Shown: positions 8,903 through 20,233, counted from the first letter of the stretch. The stretch: 64,000 bases of DNA from Echeneis naucrates (GCF_900963305.1 NC_042514.1:18566029-18630028), one strand, 5' to 3'. The notes: generated from the letters alone by a model not told the origin. Numbers and translations are program-made.

Positions 8903-9666
8903 CTGCCCAGGGCACGTTCTTCCCATTGATGATGAAATGCCATCGTTACTTCAAATATTGAAGTCGCTGAGAATGTAAGCAACGCATCAAAAACATCGCG
9001 ACAGCAAATTCTCTAATCGAATTAAGAGGTATGCCTTCACTTCGCTACTTGGACCAATCCTCTTTACGCTTCATCTGCTTCCTCTAGGCAACATTATCAG
9101 GACATCAGACATGTCTTGAACACATACAAGTCTGGATGACCCATAATTTTTTTACTCCTTAATTCTGACAAAACTGATATGCCATTGTTACTACAAACAT
9201 TACAGAAAGTGAGAATGCAAGTGATGCACCAAAAGCATAGTTGAAGCCAATTCTCCAAACTAATTCTGAGGTAGGCCTGACCTAATACACACATCCTACT
9301 CTCCTGCATTAATTCCATAATCAGAGTCCACAACAAATCTGGGTAGTTTTCCAACCCAGCGCTGGTTAAATAGTGGACCGACTAAACGTTGGGTTAACTT
9401 CACCAAACAAACTGGGTCTGTTCATTCAACCCAGGAAGATGGGTTGTTAAAATATCCCTAATATGGGTTATATTGACTATAATACTGGATTAATTTCACC
9501 CCACTAATGGGATATTATTATTGTTTTTGTTGCTCCACCATATAATGTGAAAAATTATCAAAAAAAGTATAGATTTCTCTGGCACAACTGATGGTCATCA
9601 GTTTAACTACACATGATCATACTCACACCAGGTCTAGCATTTTCTTGTACATCTTATTGACTATTG
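8903..9666. repeat. Triplicated block U (copy 1)
   Basis: Shared with 43,224-43,986 and 55,170-55,931. It holds an L2 RT scrap (about 9,041-9,182, plus strand) and, from about 9,350, alternating AACCCA and TGGGTT motifs of the kind seen in fish non-autonomous DNA transposons. No terminal inverted repeats established. Confidence 0.65.
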
Positions 9667-11425
9667 GTGAGTCTTGAAGCAATAGCTCTCTGCATTTTGT
9701 TCTTAATTAAATATCTTCTCCCACTGGTATACACACACTGGTCTGGCACTGATGTGATAATAATGATTTATTAATTAACTTTCATTATTAATTCAAAACA
9801 AATAAACATGACACATTCTGCTTTCAGAATTACTTTACATTTAATTGCAGTGTTATTTGAGACTGAATTTGCGGCTGTTAATAATACTCAGGTGGGGAAA
9901 GCTTTAAAAATATGATTTTGTTCCAACAATAATCACTTTATAATCAACTTAATTCATGTTTTTTCAATGAAAATTAAATGTAGAACTGACAGAATTCTAT
10001 TCTACTTCTTTTAAATAAATCCTATATAGTTGTTCACGGTGCTGTCAATCATAAATTCTATACATAATCTACTTTTATTTCTGTTGTCTCTCCTAAATTG
10101 TGTTGGAAAGGGATGCAGCACAGAGACCCTCACTGTCATTTTATTATCATTTTGATTTCTGGTAGAAACCAAACTCGAACCGCTGACCGGCTCTGCCTCT
10201 TTCTGGTGATAACGATTGTCAAGTGGAAGCTCTTTTACTCGTATGTTTTATCTTTTGTATCAGGTCATAAATCAACCAACCAAACCAACATTTGCTGGTC
10301 TGAAAGAAGGGACAGCCTGGTAATCTCCAACTAATCAGTGTCTCAGATGCACTTTCTCCTTTTGAACACTAGAGGATAGCAGCATACAACACAGTGACTG
10401 CATTATTGCAGACACTGACTGTGAATGTAGATGTACCTCTACTTTCGACAAATGGCCCCCTTGGCTCATACTGTGTTTGACGTTACTAGTGTGTTATTAT
10501 TCTGTAAGAAATGCACACAGTTAGGCATTTTAGGCCATTGACTCTAAACTGTGTCCCAGCCCCACTCTAAAGGATCATGAGAAAATGTGAAGGCTTTTAT
10601 TGAAAATCATTTGGGTACAAAGTTTTGCTATCGTATTTTGTATTGTTTGAACTTTTACCTCAAGAAATTTTGACTTTTTTGTCCTGTTTACAAAGCACAT
10701 TGACTATTATGTAGAAGTTAAGGGTGGAAATCTTTGACTTATTCACAGATATCTGAAATGTGAAACAATCCCCAAACATACACAGAAACGACTTTAATCC
10801 TACAAGTCCCAACTGACCAGCCGACATACAGCTCCATAAAGTAAAACTAGAGAATGCAGTCTAAAGTCATGCTAACAGCTCTGTGAGGCTGGAGGCAACG
10901 ATGACAAAGATAAAAACAACAAGGGACTAAACCAGATGACCACCTCCAGATTTCTGCACTGATTTTAATTCACATTTTGCTGCCTCACAATGCTGCTGTT
11001 CACCGCTCGTGGTTAGCTTTTTTCATATGTGAGCAGTTAGGGGGTTCGTGAGTTTTCCCCTGGGCCCCAGATCCGGGAAAACAAGACTGCACTTTCAGCT
11101 TTTGACTATCCAGAAGGACATTTAGGCCAATTGAAAATTACCCCCTGAACCAGTGATTCATTCTGAAATAAGGTTACAGCTTCAGCTACATTCCTCAGTT
11201 TTTCCCTCCTCTAGTTCACGCTGCTGACAGTGCTTACGTACTTCCTGTGAGAGATGAGGGACTCATGGATATAAACCCAGGGCCGTTTATAGCTTTGTGG
11301 GGACCCTATGCAAGATGCTGTTAGAGGGCCCTTAGTTTGCAAAACTACAATGGAGAGATTCATAAGCCCTTAGACCATCCACACCGAAGTAACGGCACCA
11401 AGTGACAACCCCTTTCCCTGAGAAC
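9667..11425. other. Single-copy AT-rich island, no gene recognised
   Basis: The only stretch not repeated in the window. The two sister copies of block U join array sequence at the point where this begins, so it was inserted here or lost there. Open frames are short (longest about 78 codons, 10,098-10,334 plus) and match nothing I know. No tRNA, L2 or CRE module seen. Confidence 0.6.
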
Positions 11426-11467
11426 CTAAAAAGAGATGCTGATTTATTTCCAATTGACAACAAACAT

Positions 11468-11539
11468 TTTTCCGCCCAGTTTCAAACTGGGGACCTTTCG
11501 CGTGTTAGGCCAACGTGATGACCACTACACTACAGAAAT
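11468..11539 (-). pseudogene. tRNA-Val(AAC), degraded
   Basis: Both acceptor ends altered, T loop TTTGAAA, position-26 region changed. Confidence 0.8.
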
Positions 11540-11693
11540 CTGCACAGGTCACTGTCTTCCCCTTGACGATGAAATGCCAGCGTTACTACACCAATTACAC
11601 AACCAAACAGCTGAGGCCAATTCTCTAATCTAAATCAGAGTTAGCAATAACCAAATACACAGGTCCGGCTTGTGTAGAGCCGACAGCAAATCT

Positions 11694-11765
11694 GTTTCTG
11701 CCCAGGTTCCAACTGGGGATCTTTCGCATGTAAGGCGAACGTGATGACCACTACACTACAGAAAC
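11694..11765 (-). pseudogene. tRNA-Val(TAC), degraded
   Basis: Loop CTTACAT; T loop TTGGAAC breaks the B box. Confidence 0.75.
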
Positions 11766-12116
11766 CTGAGCACAAGCTGCTCTGCCCCTTCTGTCAGGTT
11801 TAAGCCACCTAGAACATGACTAAACAGGGAAGAAAGACAAAGGACAACAGCGCTCATTTTTACTTGCAAGGAGAACAGACAGAGATATGTTCAGTTACAT
11901 TCTCTAACTGCTGTGACGTATCTCTTCCGTTCTCCCCTCTTTATTTCCTTAGGGTGGTCCCTAGTTAGTATGACCTCAAGTCCTGTAAGAAAAATACAAG
12001 TTTCTGCATTCCTGCAGGGTTAGTAAAAGTACAAAAGATACTCATGAGAAGGCTTGAAGTAAAGTATCAGCTGATCTCTGACCTCTCTGCCTTTGTTAAG
12101 AAACGCAGTAAGTTCT
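11766..12116. repeat. Spacer A
   Basis: Second copy of spacer A, between TAC- and CAC-type tRNAs. No gene seen. Confidence 0.8.
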
Positions 12117-12188
12117 GTTTCTGCCCAGTTTCAAACTGGGGACCTTTCGCGTGTGAGGCAAACGTGATGACCACAACACTACAGAAAC
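12117..12188 (-). pseudogene. tRNA-Val(CAC), degraded
   Basis: A14 of the A box changed (ccacaacac on plus), T loop TTTGAAA. Confidence 0.75.
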
Positions 12189-12486
12189 CGGCACAGGCGA
12201 GCCCCTTCCCCTTGATGATGAAATGCCATCGCTAATACGAAAATTGAAGCAACTGAGAATTCAAGGCAGGAACCAAAAACATCGCGAAAGCCAATTCTCT
12301 AATTGAATTAAAAGGTATGCAGTAACTAAAAAGAAATGCTGTTCTGTTTCAAGCTGTTGCTTGAATTTGGTCTTCCTAAGAATAGATGCAGATACTGGCA
12401 GGTATACTCACGAGAAGTCTTGAAGTGAAGCATCAGCTGACCTCTGACCTCTCTGCCTTTGTTGAAAGAGAATTACAGAAAATACT

Positions 12487-12558
12487 GTTCCTGCCCAGTT
12501 TTGAACTGGGGACCTTTCGCGTGTGAGGCGAACGTGATGACCACTACACTACAGAAAC
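12487..12558 (-). tRNA. tRNA-Val-CAC: tRNA-Val(CAC)
   Basis: As 3,924 with T loop TTCAAAA (B box still GTTCAAAAC). T4 stop 4 nt downstream. Confidence 0.87.
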
Positions 12559-12619
12559 CTGTACAGGAGACCCTCTTCCCCTTGATGATGAAATGCCACC
12601 GTTACTACTGTTGTGATGG

Positions 12620-13181
12620 CCTCCCACGTGCTCTGAAAAGAACAATAGAGAGGCCTACATCCTGAAGCCTGGGCCAGAGTTGTCTGCCTGTTTGGAAATG
12701 GCGCCATGACCCCAGGATCCACCCCTAGGGTGTGGTTCTGAGTTTGAAGAGGAGGGCATTTGCTAGACACCAGCGCCCTCAGCAGGGATCCCCGATGACG
12801 TCACACAGGTAACAAAGACGCTCCATGGCTCTTGATCTTCGCTTTTTCCCAGTGCCCCGGTTGTGGGAGAGAGCTGTCCCAGCTTTTGTCTGGACCTCTC
12901 CAATGATATTCTAATTGCTTCAGACAATGGATCAGCCTCCATACTTCTCCTTTTGGATCTTAGTGCTGCTTTCGACACCATAGATCATAATATTTTACTA
13001 CAGAGACTGGAACATGAAATTGGGATTAAAGGAACTGCACTAAGGTGGTTCAAATCCTATTTATCAGATAGACATCAGTTTGTTCATGTTCACAACAGTT
13101 CCTCCTCATGCACTGCAGTAAGTTATGAAGTCCCACAGGTTTGGGTACTTGGACCAATCGTCTTTACGCTTCATCTAGGCA
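12620..13181 (+). mobile_element. CRE module plus L2 RT shard
   Basis: L2 RT part 12899-13181. 'aacaaagacgc' replaces the AATAAAGACGC of other modules. Confidence 0.8.
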
Positions 13182-13517
13182 CCAAATGCCATCTTTACTA
13201 CCGCAATTACACAATGAATTGACCAAACAAACAGCTGAAGCCAACATTTTCTATTCTAATTCAGAGGTAGCACTTACCAAATACACAGGTCATACTCGCT
13301 CCAAGGCTCTCGATCTTCGCTGTTTCCCAGTGCCCCGGTTGTGGGAGAGAGCTGTTCCAGCTTTCGTCTGGACCTCTGATTGTTGCATCACCGAAATTTG
13401 CTCTTCCTACGAATAGACGCAGATACTGGCAGGTCTACTCACGAGAAGTCTTGAAGTGAAGCATCAGCTGATCTCTGACCTCTCTGCCGTTGTTGAAAAA
13501 GAATAACTGAAAACACA
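13182..13517. repeat. Spacer C with second half-module
   Basis: Same make-up as 6,626-6,961. No gene. Confidence 0.7.
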
Positions 13518-13589
13518 GTTTCTGCCCAGTTTCAAACTGGGGATCTTTCGCCTGTAATGCAAACGTGATGACCGATACACTACGGAAAG
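13518..13589 (-). pseudogene. tRNA-Val psi-TAC
   Basis: Typical family member, loop ATTACAG. Confidence 0.85.
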
Positions 13590-13763
13590 CTGCACTGGTC
13601 ACTCCCTTCCCCTTGACGATGAAATGCCATCGTTTCTTCGAATATTGCTGACAATGCAAGGGAAGAACCAAAAACATCGCTAAAGGCAATTCTTTAATCG
13701 AATTAAGAGGTAAGCATTAACTGGAAAAAAGACGCTGATTTATTTCCAGCTGACAGCAAAGAT

Positions 13764-13835
13764 GTTTCCGCCCAGTTTCGAACTGGGGACCTTTCGCGTG
13801 TGAGGCAAACGTGATGACCACAACACTACGGAAAC
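13764..13835 (-). pseudogene. tRNA-Val(CAC), A14 variant
   Basis: Acceptor of the AAC type (GTTTCCG/CGGAAAC) with CAC anticodon; A14 changed to T. A hybrid of the two classes. Confidence 0.7.
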
Positions 13836-14056
13836 CGGAATGCAAGCTGCTCCGCCCCTTCCAATCTAATGATTTCTGACGTGAACAGGTACTTTCATAA
13901 AAGCTGCATTTGCTCTTCCAGTTGCATCACCGAAATTTGGTCTTCCGAAGAATAGATGCAGATACTGGCAGGTATACTGACGAGAAGTCTTGAAGTGAAG
14001 CATCAGCTGATCTCTGACCTCTCTGCCGTTGTTGAAAAAGAGTAACTGAAAACACA

Positions 14057-14128
14057 GTTTCTGCCCAGTTTCGAACAGGGGACCTTTCACGTGTGAGGCG
14101 AACTTGATGACCACTACACTACAGAAAC
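14057..14128 (-). pseudogene. tRNA-Val(CAC), T-stem mismatch
   Basis: T stem broken (gaacagggg on plus), D-stem change at 25, T73. Confidence 0.75.
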
Positions 14129-14246
14129 CTGCACAGGCCAGCCCCTTCCCCTTGATGATGAAATGCCATCGTTAATACGAAAATTGAAGCAACTGAGAAT
14201 GCAAGGCAGGAACCAAAAACATCTGTTTACAGCTGACAGCAAACAT

Positions 14247-14318
14247 GTTTCCGCCCAGTTTCGAATTGGGGACCTTTCGCGTGTTAGGCAAACTTGATGA
14301 CCACTACACTACGGAAAC
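14247..14318 (-). pseudogene. tRNA-Val(AAC), variant
   Basis: T-stem closing pair lost and D-stem change at 25. Confidence 0.7.
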
Positions 14319-14381
14319 CCGCACAGGTCACCTTCTTCCGCTTATCAAGAAATGCCATCATTACCACTGTTGCGATAGCCT

Positions 14382-14644
14382 CCCACGTGCTCTGAAAATA
14401 ACAATCGAGAATCCTACATCCTGAAGCCTGGGCCAGAGTTGTCTACCTGTTTGAAATGGCGCCATGACCCCAGGATCCACCCCTAGGGTATGGTTTTGAG
14501 TTTGAACAGGAGGGCATTTGCCAAACGCCAGCGCCCTCAGCAGGGATCCCCGATGACGTCACACAGGTAATAAAGACGCTTCATGGCTCTTGATCTTCGC
14601 TTTTTCCCAGTGCCCCAGTTGTGGTAGAGAGCTGTCCCAGCTTT
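14382..14644. repeat. CRE module (ahead of retroviral shard)
   Basis: TGACGTCA near 14,554, CACGTG at the left end. Confidence 0.72.
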
Positions 14645-15139
14645 CGAGTAGCAGCAGCGGTGTCCCTGAAACCAGAACAATTGCAGTGGTATCAAATGTC
14701 GGAAGAGGCCGCCCCACAAGTGTCTCTGGCTTTACATCCTAAACATCAGGCTAAAGAATTGGGTGGGATGGTAAAACTAGCATTAGCACAGGATGATTGG
14801 GTTATCACAGACATTCGCGGAGTACTTTATTCGGCTAGAGCCAACATATACTCAATTCAAGTAGAAGCCGTAGATAGCTCAGTTCTGGAGGAGGCCCAGG
14901 TCTCCCGGTTTCACGGTAGAGAAAAAACAGATCACCCTGGGGCTGCGTCTATCATTGACTCTCTACCAGAGTCCCTATGGGCGCAGGGCCCGACAGATGT
15001 GCGACTGGTGCAATGTGAACCATTAACTTTTGAGGTGAACACCTCTGATCCAGTGTGGATCAATCAGTACCCCCACAAGCCCCAAGCAGAGGAGGGCATC
15101 GCAGACACCATTCAGGGCCTCATATCACAGGGCGTATGA
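14645..15139 (+). mobile_element. Endogenous retrovirus pol shard (epsilon-like)
   Basis: Fossil, broken remnant. One of the longer copies: linker plus RT N-terminal signature (LPESLWAQGPTDV ... QYPHKPQ). Carried by the array rather than inserted independently. Confidence 0.68.
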
Positions 15140-15185
15140 TCTCTGACCTCTCTGCTGTTGTTGAAAAAGAATAACTGAAAACACA

Positions 15186-15257
15186 GTTTCTGCCCAGTTT
15201 CACACTGGGGATCTTTCGCCTGTAATGCAAACATGATGACCGATACACTACGGAAAG
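15186..15257 (-). pseudogene. tRNA-Val psi-TAC
   Basis: Family member with T-loop TGTGAAA and a D-stem change at 25. Confidence 0.82.
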
Positions 15258-15431
15258 CTGCACTGGACACTCCCTTCCCCTTGACGATGAAATGCCATCG
15301 TTACTTCGAATATTGCTGACAATGCAAGGGAAGAACCAAAAACATCGCTAAAGGCAATTCTTTAATCGAATTAAGAGGTATGCATTAACTGGAAAAAAGA
15401 CGCTGATTTATTTCCAGCTGACAGCAAAGAT

Positions 15432-15503
15432 GTTTCCGCCCAGTTTCGAACTGGGGACCTTTCGCGTGTTAGGCGAACGTGATGACCACTACACTACGGA
15501 AAC
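15432..15503 (-). tRNA. tRNA-Val-AAC: tRNA-Val(AAC)
   Basis: Reference AAC form, A73. Confidence 0.92.
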
Positions 15504-15545
15504 CTGAATGCAAGATGCTCCGCCCCTTCCAATCTAATGATTTCC

Positions 15546-15585
15546 GTGTGTTAGGCGAACGTGATGACCACTACACTACGGAAAC
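15546..15585 (-). pseudogene. tRNA-Val(AAC) 5' part
   Basis: Only the 5' half through the anticodon loop; joined to spacer B sequence at 'gatttcc'. T arm absent. Confidence 0.75.
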
Positions 15586-15643
15586 CCGCACAGGTCACCT
15601 CCTTCCGCTGATCAAGAAATGCCATCATTACCACTGTTGCGAT

Positions 15644-16207
15644 AGCCTCCCACGTGCTCTGAAAATAACAATAGAGAGGCCTACATCCTGAAGCCTGGGC
15701 CAGAGTTGTCTGCCTGTTTGGAAATGGCGCCATGACCCCAGGATCCACCCCTAGGGTGTGGTTCTGAGTTTGAAGAGGAGGGCATTTACTAGACACCAGC
15801 GCCCTCAGCAGGGATCCCCGATGACGTCACACAGGTAATCAAGACGCTCCATGGCTCTTGATCTTCGCTTTTTCCCAGTGCCCCGGTTGTGGGAGAGAGC
15901 TGTCCCAGCTTTTGTCTGGACCTCTCCAATGATATTCTAATTGCTTCAGACAATGGATCAGCCTCCATACTTCTCCTTTTGGATCTTAGTGCTGCTTTCG
16001 ACACCATAGATCACAATATTTTACTACAGAGACTGGAACATGAAATTGGGATTAAAGGAACTGCAATAAGGTGGTTCAAATCCTATTTATCAGATAGACA
16101 TCAGTTTGTTCATGTTCACAACAGCTCCTCCTCATGCACTGCAGTCAGTTATGGAGTCCCACAGGTTTGGGTACTTGGACCAATCGTCTTTACGCTTCAT
16201 CTAGGCA
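15644..16207 (+). mobile_element. CRE module plus L2 RT shard
   Basis: L2 RT part 15925-16207. 'aatcaagacgc' variant of AATAAAGACGC. Confidence 0.8.
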
Positions 16208-16543
16208 CCAAATGCCATCTTTACTACCGCAATTACACAATGAATTGACCAAACAAACAGCTGAAGCCAACATTTTCTATTCTAATTCAGAGGTAGCACT
16301 TACAAAATACACAGGTCATACTCGCTCCACGGCTCTCGATCTTCGCTGTTTCCCAGTGCCCCGGTTGTGGGAGAGAGCTGTTCCAGGTTTGGTCTGGACC
16401 TCTGATTGTTGCATCACCGAAATTTGCTCTTCCTACGAATAGACGCAGATACTGGCAGGTCTACTCACAAGAAGTCTTGAAGTGAAGCATCAGCTGATCT
16501 CTGACCTCTCTGCCGTTGTTGAAAAAGAATAACTGAAAACACA
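16208..16543. repeat. Spacer C with second half-module
   Basis: As 6,626-6,961. No gene. Confidence 0.7.
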
Positions 16544-16615
16544 GTTTCTGCCCAGTATTGAACTGGGGACCTTTCGCGTGTGAGGCAAACGTGATGACCT
16601 CTACACTACAGAAAC
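16544..16615 (-). tRNA. tRNA-Val(CAC), variant
   Basis: Stems pair (one wobble), T loop TTCAATA, D-loop change next to G18G19, T73 instead of A73. T4 stop close downstream. Confidence 0.65.
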
Positions 16616-16733
16616 TTGCACAGGACCCCCTCTTCCCCTTGATGATGAAATGCCATCGTTAATACGAAAATTGAAGCAACTGAGAAAGCAAGGCAGGAAC
16701 CAAAAACATCTGTTTCCAGCTGACAGCAAACAT

Positions 16734-16805
16734 GTTTCCGCCCAGTTTCGAACTGGGGACCTTTCGCGTGTTAGGCGAACGTGATGACCACTACACTACG
16801 GAAAC
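16734..16805 (-). tRNA. tRNA-Val-AAC: tRNA-Val(AAC)
   Basis: Reference AAC form. Confidence 0.92.
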
Positions 16806-16861
16806 CCGCACAGGTCACCTCCTTCCGCTTATCAAGAAATGCCATCATTACCACTGTTGCG

Positions 16862-17132
16862 ATAGCCTCCCACGTGCTCTGAAAAGAACAATCGAGAATC
16901 CTACATCCTGAAGCCTGGGCCAGAGTTGTCTACCTGTTTGAAAATGGCGCCATGACCCCAGGATCCACCCCTAGGGTATGGTTTTGAGTTTGAACAGGTG
17001 GGCGTTTGCCAAACGCCAGCGCCCTCAGCAGGGATCCCCGATGACGTCACACAGGTAATAAAGACGCTTCATGGCTCTTGATCTTCGCTTTATCCCAGTG
17101 CCCCAGTTGTGGTAGAGAGCTGTCCCAGCTTT
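16862..17132. repeat. CRE module (ahead of retroviral shard)
   Basis: Carries the perfect palindrome ggcgtttgccaaacgcc at 17001-17017, then TGACGTCA near 17,042. Confidence 0.75.
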
Positions 17133-17627
17133 CGAGTAGCAGCAGCGGTGTCCCTGACACCAGAACAATTGCAGTGGTATCAGATGTCGGAAGAGGCCGT
17201 CCCACAAGTGTCTCTGTCTTTACATCCTAAACATCAGGCTAAAGAATTGGGTGGGATGGTAAAACTAGCATTAGCACAGGATGATTGGGTTATCACGGAC
17301 ATTCGCGGAGTACTTTATTCGGCTAGAGCCAACATATACTCAATTCAAGTAGAAGCCGTAGATAGCTCAGTTCTGGAGGAGGCCCAGGTCTCCCGGTTTC
17401 ACGGTAGAGAAAAAACAGATCACCCTGAGGCTGCGTCTATCATTGACTCTCTACCAGAGTCCCTATGGGCGCAGGGCCCGACAGAAGTGGGACTGGTGCA
17501 ATGTGAACCATTAACTTTTGAGGTGAACACCTCTGATCCAGTGTGGATCAATCAGTACCCCCACAAGCCCCAAGCAGAGGAGGGCATCGCAGACACCATT
17601 CAGGGCCTCATATCACAGGGCGTATGA
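17133..17627 (+). mobile_element. Endogenous retrovirus pol shard (epsilon-like)
   Basis: Fossil, broken remnant, nearly identical to the copies at 19,621, 22,681, 25,741 and 28,983. Confidence 0.68.
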
Positions 17628-17673
17628 TCTCTGACCTCTCTGCTGTTGTTGAAAAAGAATAACTGAAAACACA

Positions 17674-17745
17674 GTTTCTGCCCAGTTTCACACTGGGGAT
17701 CTTTCGCCTGTAATGCAAACATGATGACCGATACACTACGGAAAG
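17674..17745 (-). pseudogene. tRNA-Val psi-TAC
   Basis: Same as 15,186, one unit on. Confidence 0.82.
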
Positions 17746-17919
17746 CTGCACTGGACACTCCCTTCCCCTTGACGATGAAATGCCATCGTTACTTCGAATA
17801 TTGCTGACAATGCAAGGGAAGAACCAAAAACATCGCTAAAGGCAATTCTTTAATCGAATTAAGAGGTATGCATTAACTGGAAAAAAGACGCTGATTTATT
17901 TCCAGCTGACAGCAAAGAT

Positions 17920-17991
17920 GTTTCCGCCCAGTTTCGAACTGGGGACCTTTCGCGTGTTAGGCGAACGTGATGACCACTACACTACGGAAAC
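17920..17991 (-). tRNA. tRNA-Val-AAC: tRNA-Val(AAC)
   Basis: Reference AAC form. Confidence 0.92.
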
Positions 17992-18033
17992 CTGAATGCA
18001 AGATGCTCCGCCCCTTCCAATCTAATGATTTCC

Positions 18034-18073
18034 GTGTGTTAGGCGAACGTGATGACCACTACACTACGGAAAC
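18034..18073 (-). pseudogene. tRNA-Val(AAC) 5' part
   Basis: Same truncated copy as 15,546, one unit on. Confidence 0.75.
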
Positions 18074-18129
18074 CCGCACAGGTCACCTCCTTCCGCTGAT
18101 CAAGAAATGCCATCATTACCACTGTTGCG

Positions 18130-18695
18130 ATAGCCTCCCACGTGCTCTGAAAATAACAATAGAGAGGCCTACATCCTGAAGCCTGGGCCAGAGTTGTCTG
18201 CCTGTTTGGAAATGGCGCCATGACCCCAGGATCCACCCCTAGGGTGTGGTTCTGAGTTTGAAGAGGAGGGCATTTACTAGACACCAGCGCCCTCAGCAGG
18301 GATCCCCGATGACGTCACACAGGTAATCAAGACGCTCCATGGCTCTTGATCTTCGCTTTTTCCCAGTGCCCCGGTTGTGGGAGAGAGCTGTCCCAGCTTT
18401 TGTCTGGACCTCTCCAATGATATTCTAATTGCTTCAGACAATGGATCAGCCTCCATACTTCTCCTTTTGGATCTTAGTGCTGCTTTCGACACCATAGATC
18501 ACAATATTTTACTACAGAGACTGGAACATGAAATTGGGATTAAAGGAACTGCAATAAGGTGGTTCAAATCCTATTTATCAGATAGACATCAGTTTGTTCA
18601 TGTTCACAACAGCTCCTCCTCATGCACTGCAGTCAGTTATGGAGTCCCACAGGTTTGGGTACTTGGACCAATCGTCTTTACGCTTCATCTAGGCA
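18130..18695 (+). mobile_element. CRE module plus L2 RT shard
   Basis: L2 RT part 18413-18695. Confidence 0.8.
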
Positions 18696-19031
18696 CCAAA
18701 TGCCATCTTTACTACCGCAATTACACAATGAATTGACCAAACAAACAGCTGAAGCCAACATTTTCTATTCTAATTCAGAGGTAGCACTTACAAAATACAC
18801 AGGTCATACTCGCTCCACGGCTCTCGATCTTCGCTGTTTCCCAGTGCCCCGGTTGTGGGAGAGAGCTGTTCCAGGTTTGGTCTGGACCTCTGATTGTTGC
18901 ATCACCGAAATTTGCTCTTCCTACGAATAGACGCAGATACTGGCAGGTCTACTCACAAGAAGTCTTGAAGTGAAGCATCAGCTGATCTCTGACCTCTCTG
19001 CCGTTGTTGAAAAAGAATAACTGAAAACACA
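18696..19031. repeat. Spacer C with second half-module
   Basis: As 16,208-16,543. No gene. Confidence 0.7.
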
Positions 19032-19103
19032 GTTTCTGCCCAGTATTGAACTGGGGACCTTTCGCGTGTGAGGCAAACGTGATGACCACTACACTACAGA
19101 AAC
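19032..19103 (-). tRNA. tRNA-Val-CAC: tRNA-Val(CAC)
   Basis: As 16,544 but with the normal D loop. T73 instead of A73. Confidence 0.75.
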
Positions 19104-19221
19104 TTGCACAGGACCCCCTCTTCCCCTTGATGATGAAATGCCATCGTTAATACGAAAATTGAAGCAACTGAGAATGCAAGGCAGGAACCAAAAACATCTG
19201 TTTCCAGCTGACAGCAAACAT

Positions 19222-19293
19222 GTTTCCGCCCAGTTTCGAACTGGGGACCTTTCACGTGTTAGGCGAACGTGATGACCACTACACTACGGAAAC
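19222..19293 (-). tRNA. tRNA-Val-AAC: tRNA-Val(AAC)
   Basis: Reference form with one G-U wobble in the anticodon stem (GTGAA 3' strand). Confidence 0.87.
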
Positions 19294-19349
19294 CCGCACA
19301 GGTCACCTCCTTCCGCTTATCAAGAAATGCCATCATTACCACTGTTGCG

Positions 19350-19620
19350 ATAGCCTCCCACGTGCTCTGAAAAGAACAATCGAGAATCCTACATCCTGAA
19401 GCCTGGGCCAGAGTTGTCTACCTGTTTGAAAATGGCGCCATGACCCCAGGATCCACCCATAGGGTATGGTTTTGAGTTTGAACAGGTGGGCGTTTGCCAA
19501 ACGCCAGCGCCCTCAGCAGGGATCCCCGATGACGTCACACAGGTAATAAAGACGCTTCATGGCTCTTGATCTTCGCTTTATCCCAGTGCCCCAGTTGTGG
19601 TAGAGAGCTGTCCCAGCTTT
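19350..19620. repeat. CRE module (ahead of retroviral shard)
   Basis: Palindrome ggcgtttgccaaacgcc present; TGACGTCA near 19,530. Confidence 0.75.
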
Positions 19621-20115
19621 CGAGTAGCAGCAGCGGTGTCCCTGACACCAGAACAATTGCAGTGGTATCAGATGTCGGAAGAGGCCGTCCCACAAGTGTC
19701 TCTGTCTTTACATCCTAAACATCAGGCTAAAGAATTGGGTGGGATGGTAAAACTAGCATTAGCACAGGATGATTGGGTTATCACGGACATTCGCGGAGTA
19801 CTTTATTCGGCTAGAGCCAACATATACTCAATTCAAGTAGAAGCCGTAGATAGCTCAGTTCTGGAGGAGGCCCAGGTCTCCCGGTTTCACGGTAGAGAAA
19901 AAACAGATCACCCTGAGGCTGCGTCTATCATTGACTCTCTACCAGAGTCCCTATGGGCGCAGGGCCCGACAGAAGTGGGACTGGTGCAATGTGAACCATT
20001 AACTTTTGAGGTGAACACCTCTGATCCAGTGTGGATCAATCAGTACCCCCACAAGCCCCAAGCAGAGGAGGGCATCGCAGACACCATTCAGGGCCTCATA
20101 TCACAGGGCGTATGA
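19621..20115 (+). mobile_element. Endogenous retrovirus pol shard (epsilon-like)
   Basis: Fossil, broken remnant inside higher-order unit 1. Confidence 0.68.
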
Positions 20116-20161
20116 TCTCTGACCTCTCTGCCGTTGTTGAAAAAGAATAACTGAAAACACA

Positions 20162-20233
20162 GTTTCTGCCCAGTTTCAAACTGGGGATCTTTCGCCTGTA
20201 ATGCAAACGTGATGACCGATACACTACGGAAAG
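20162..20233 (-). pseudogene. tRNA-Val psi-TAC
   Basis: Typical family member. Confidence 0.85.

Larger units (their letters stand above)
14247..16733. repeat. 2.49-kb higher-order repeat, unit 1
   Basis: Order: AAC, CRE module, retroviral shard, psi-TAC, AAC, AAC scrap, CRE module, L2 shard, spacer C, CAC. Unit 2 follows at 16,734 with the same order and few differences. Confidence 0.8.
16734..19221. repeat. 2.49-kb higher-order repeat, unit 2
   Basis: Near copy of unit 1 at an offset of 2,487-2,488 bp. Confidence 0.85.

Noticed and set aside
10098-10334. A small protein gene in the single-copy island
   Set aside because: 78 codons, no recognisable domain, AT-rich surroundings, and no supporting splice or promoter signal that I can see.
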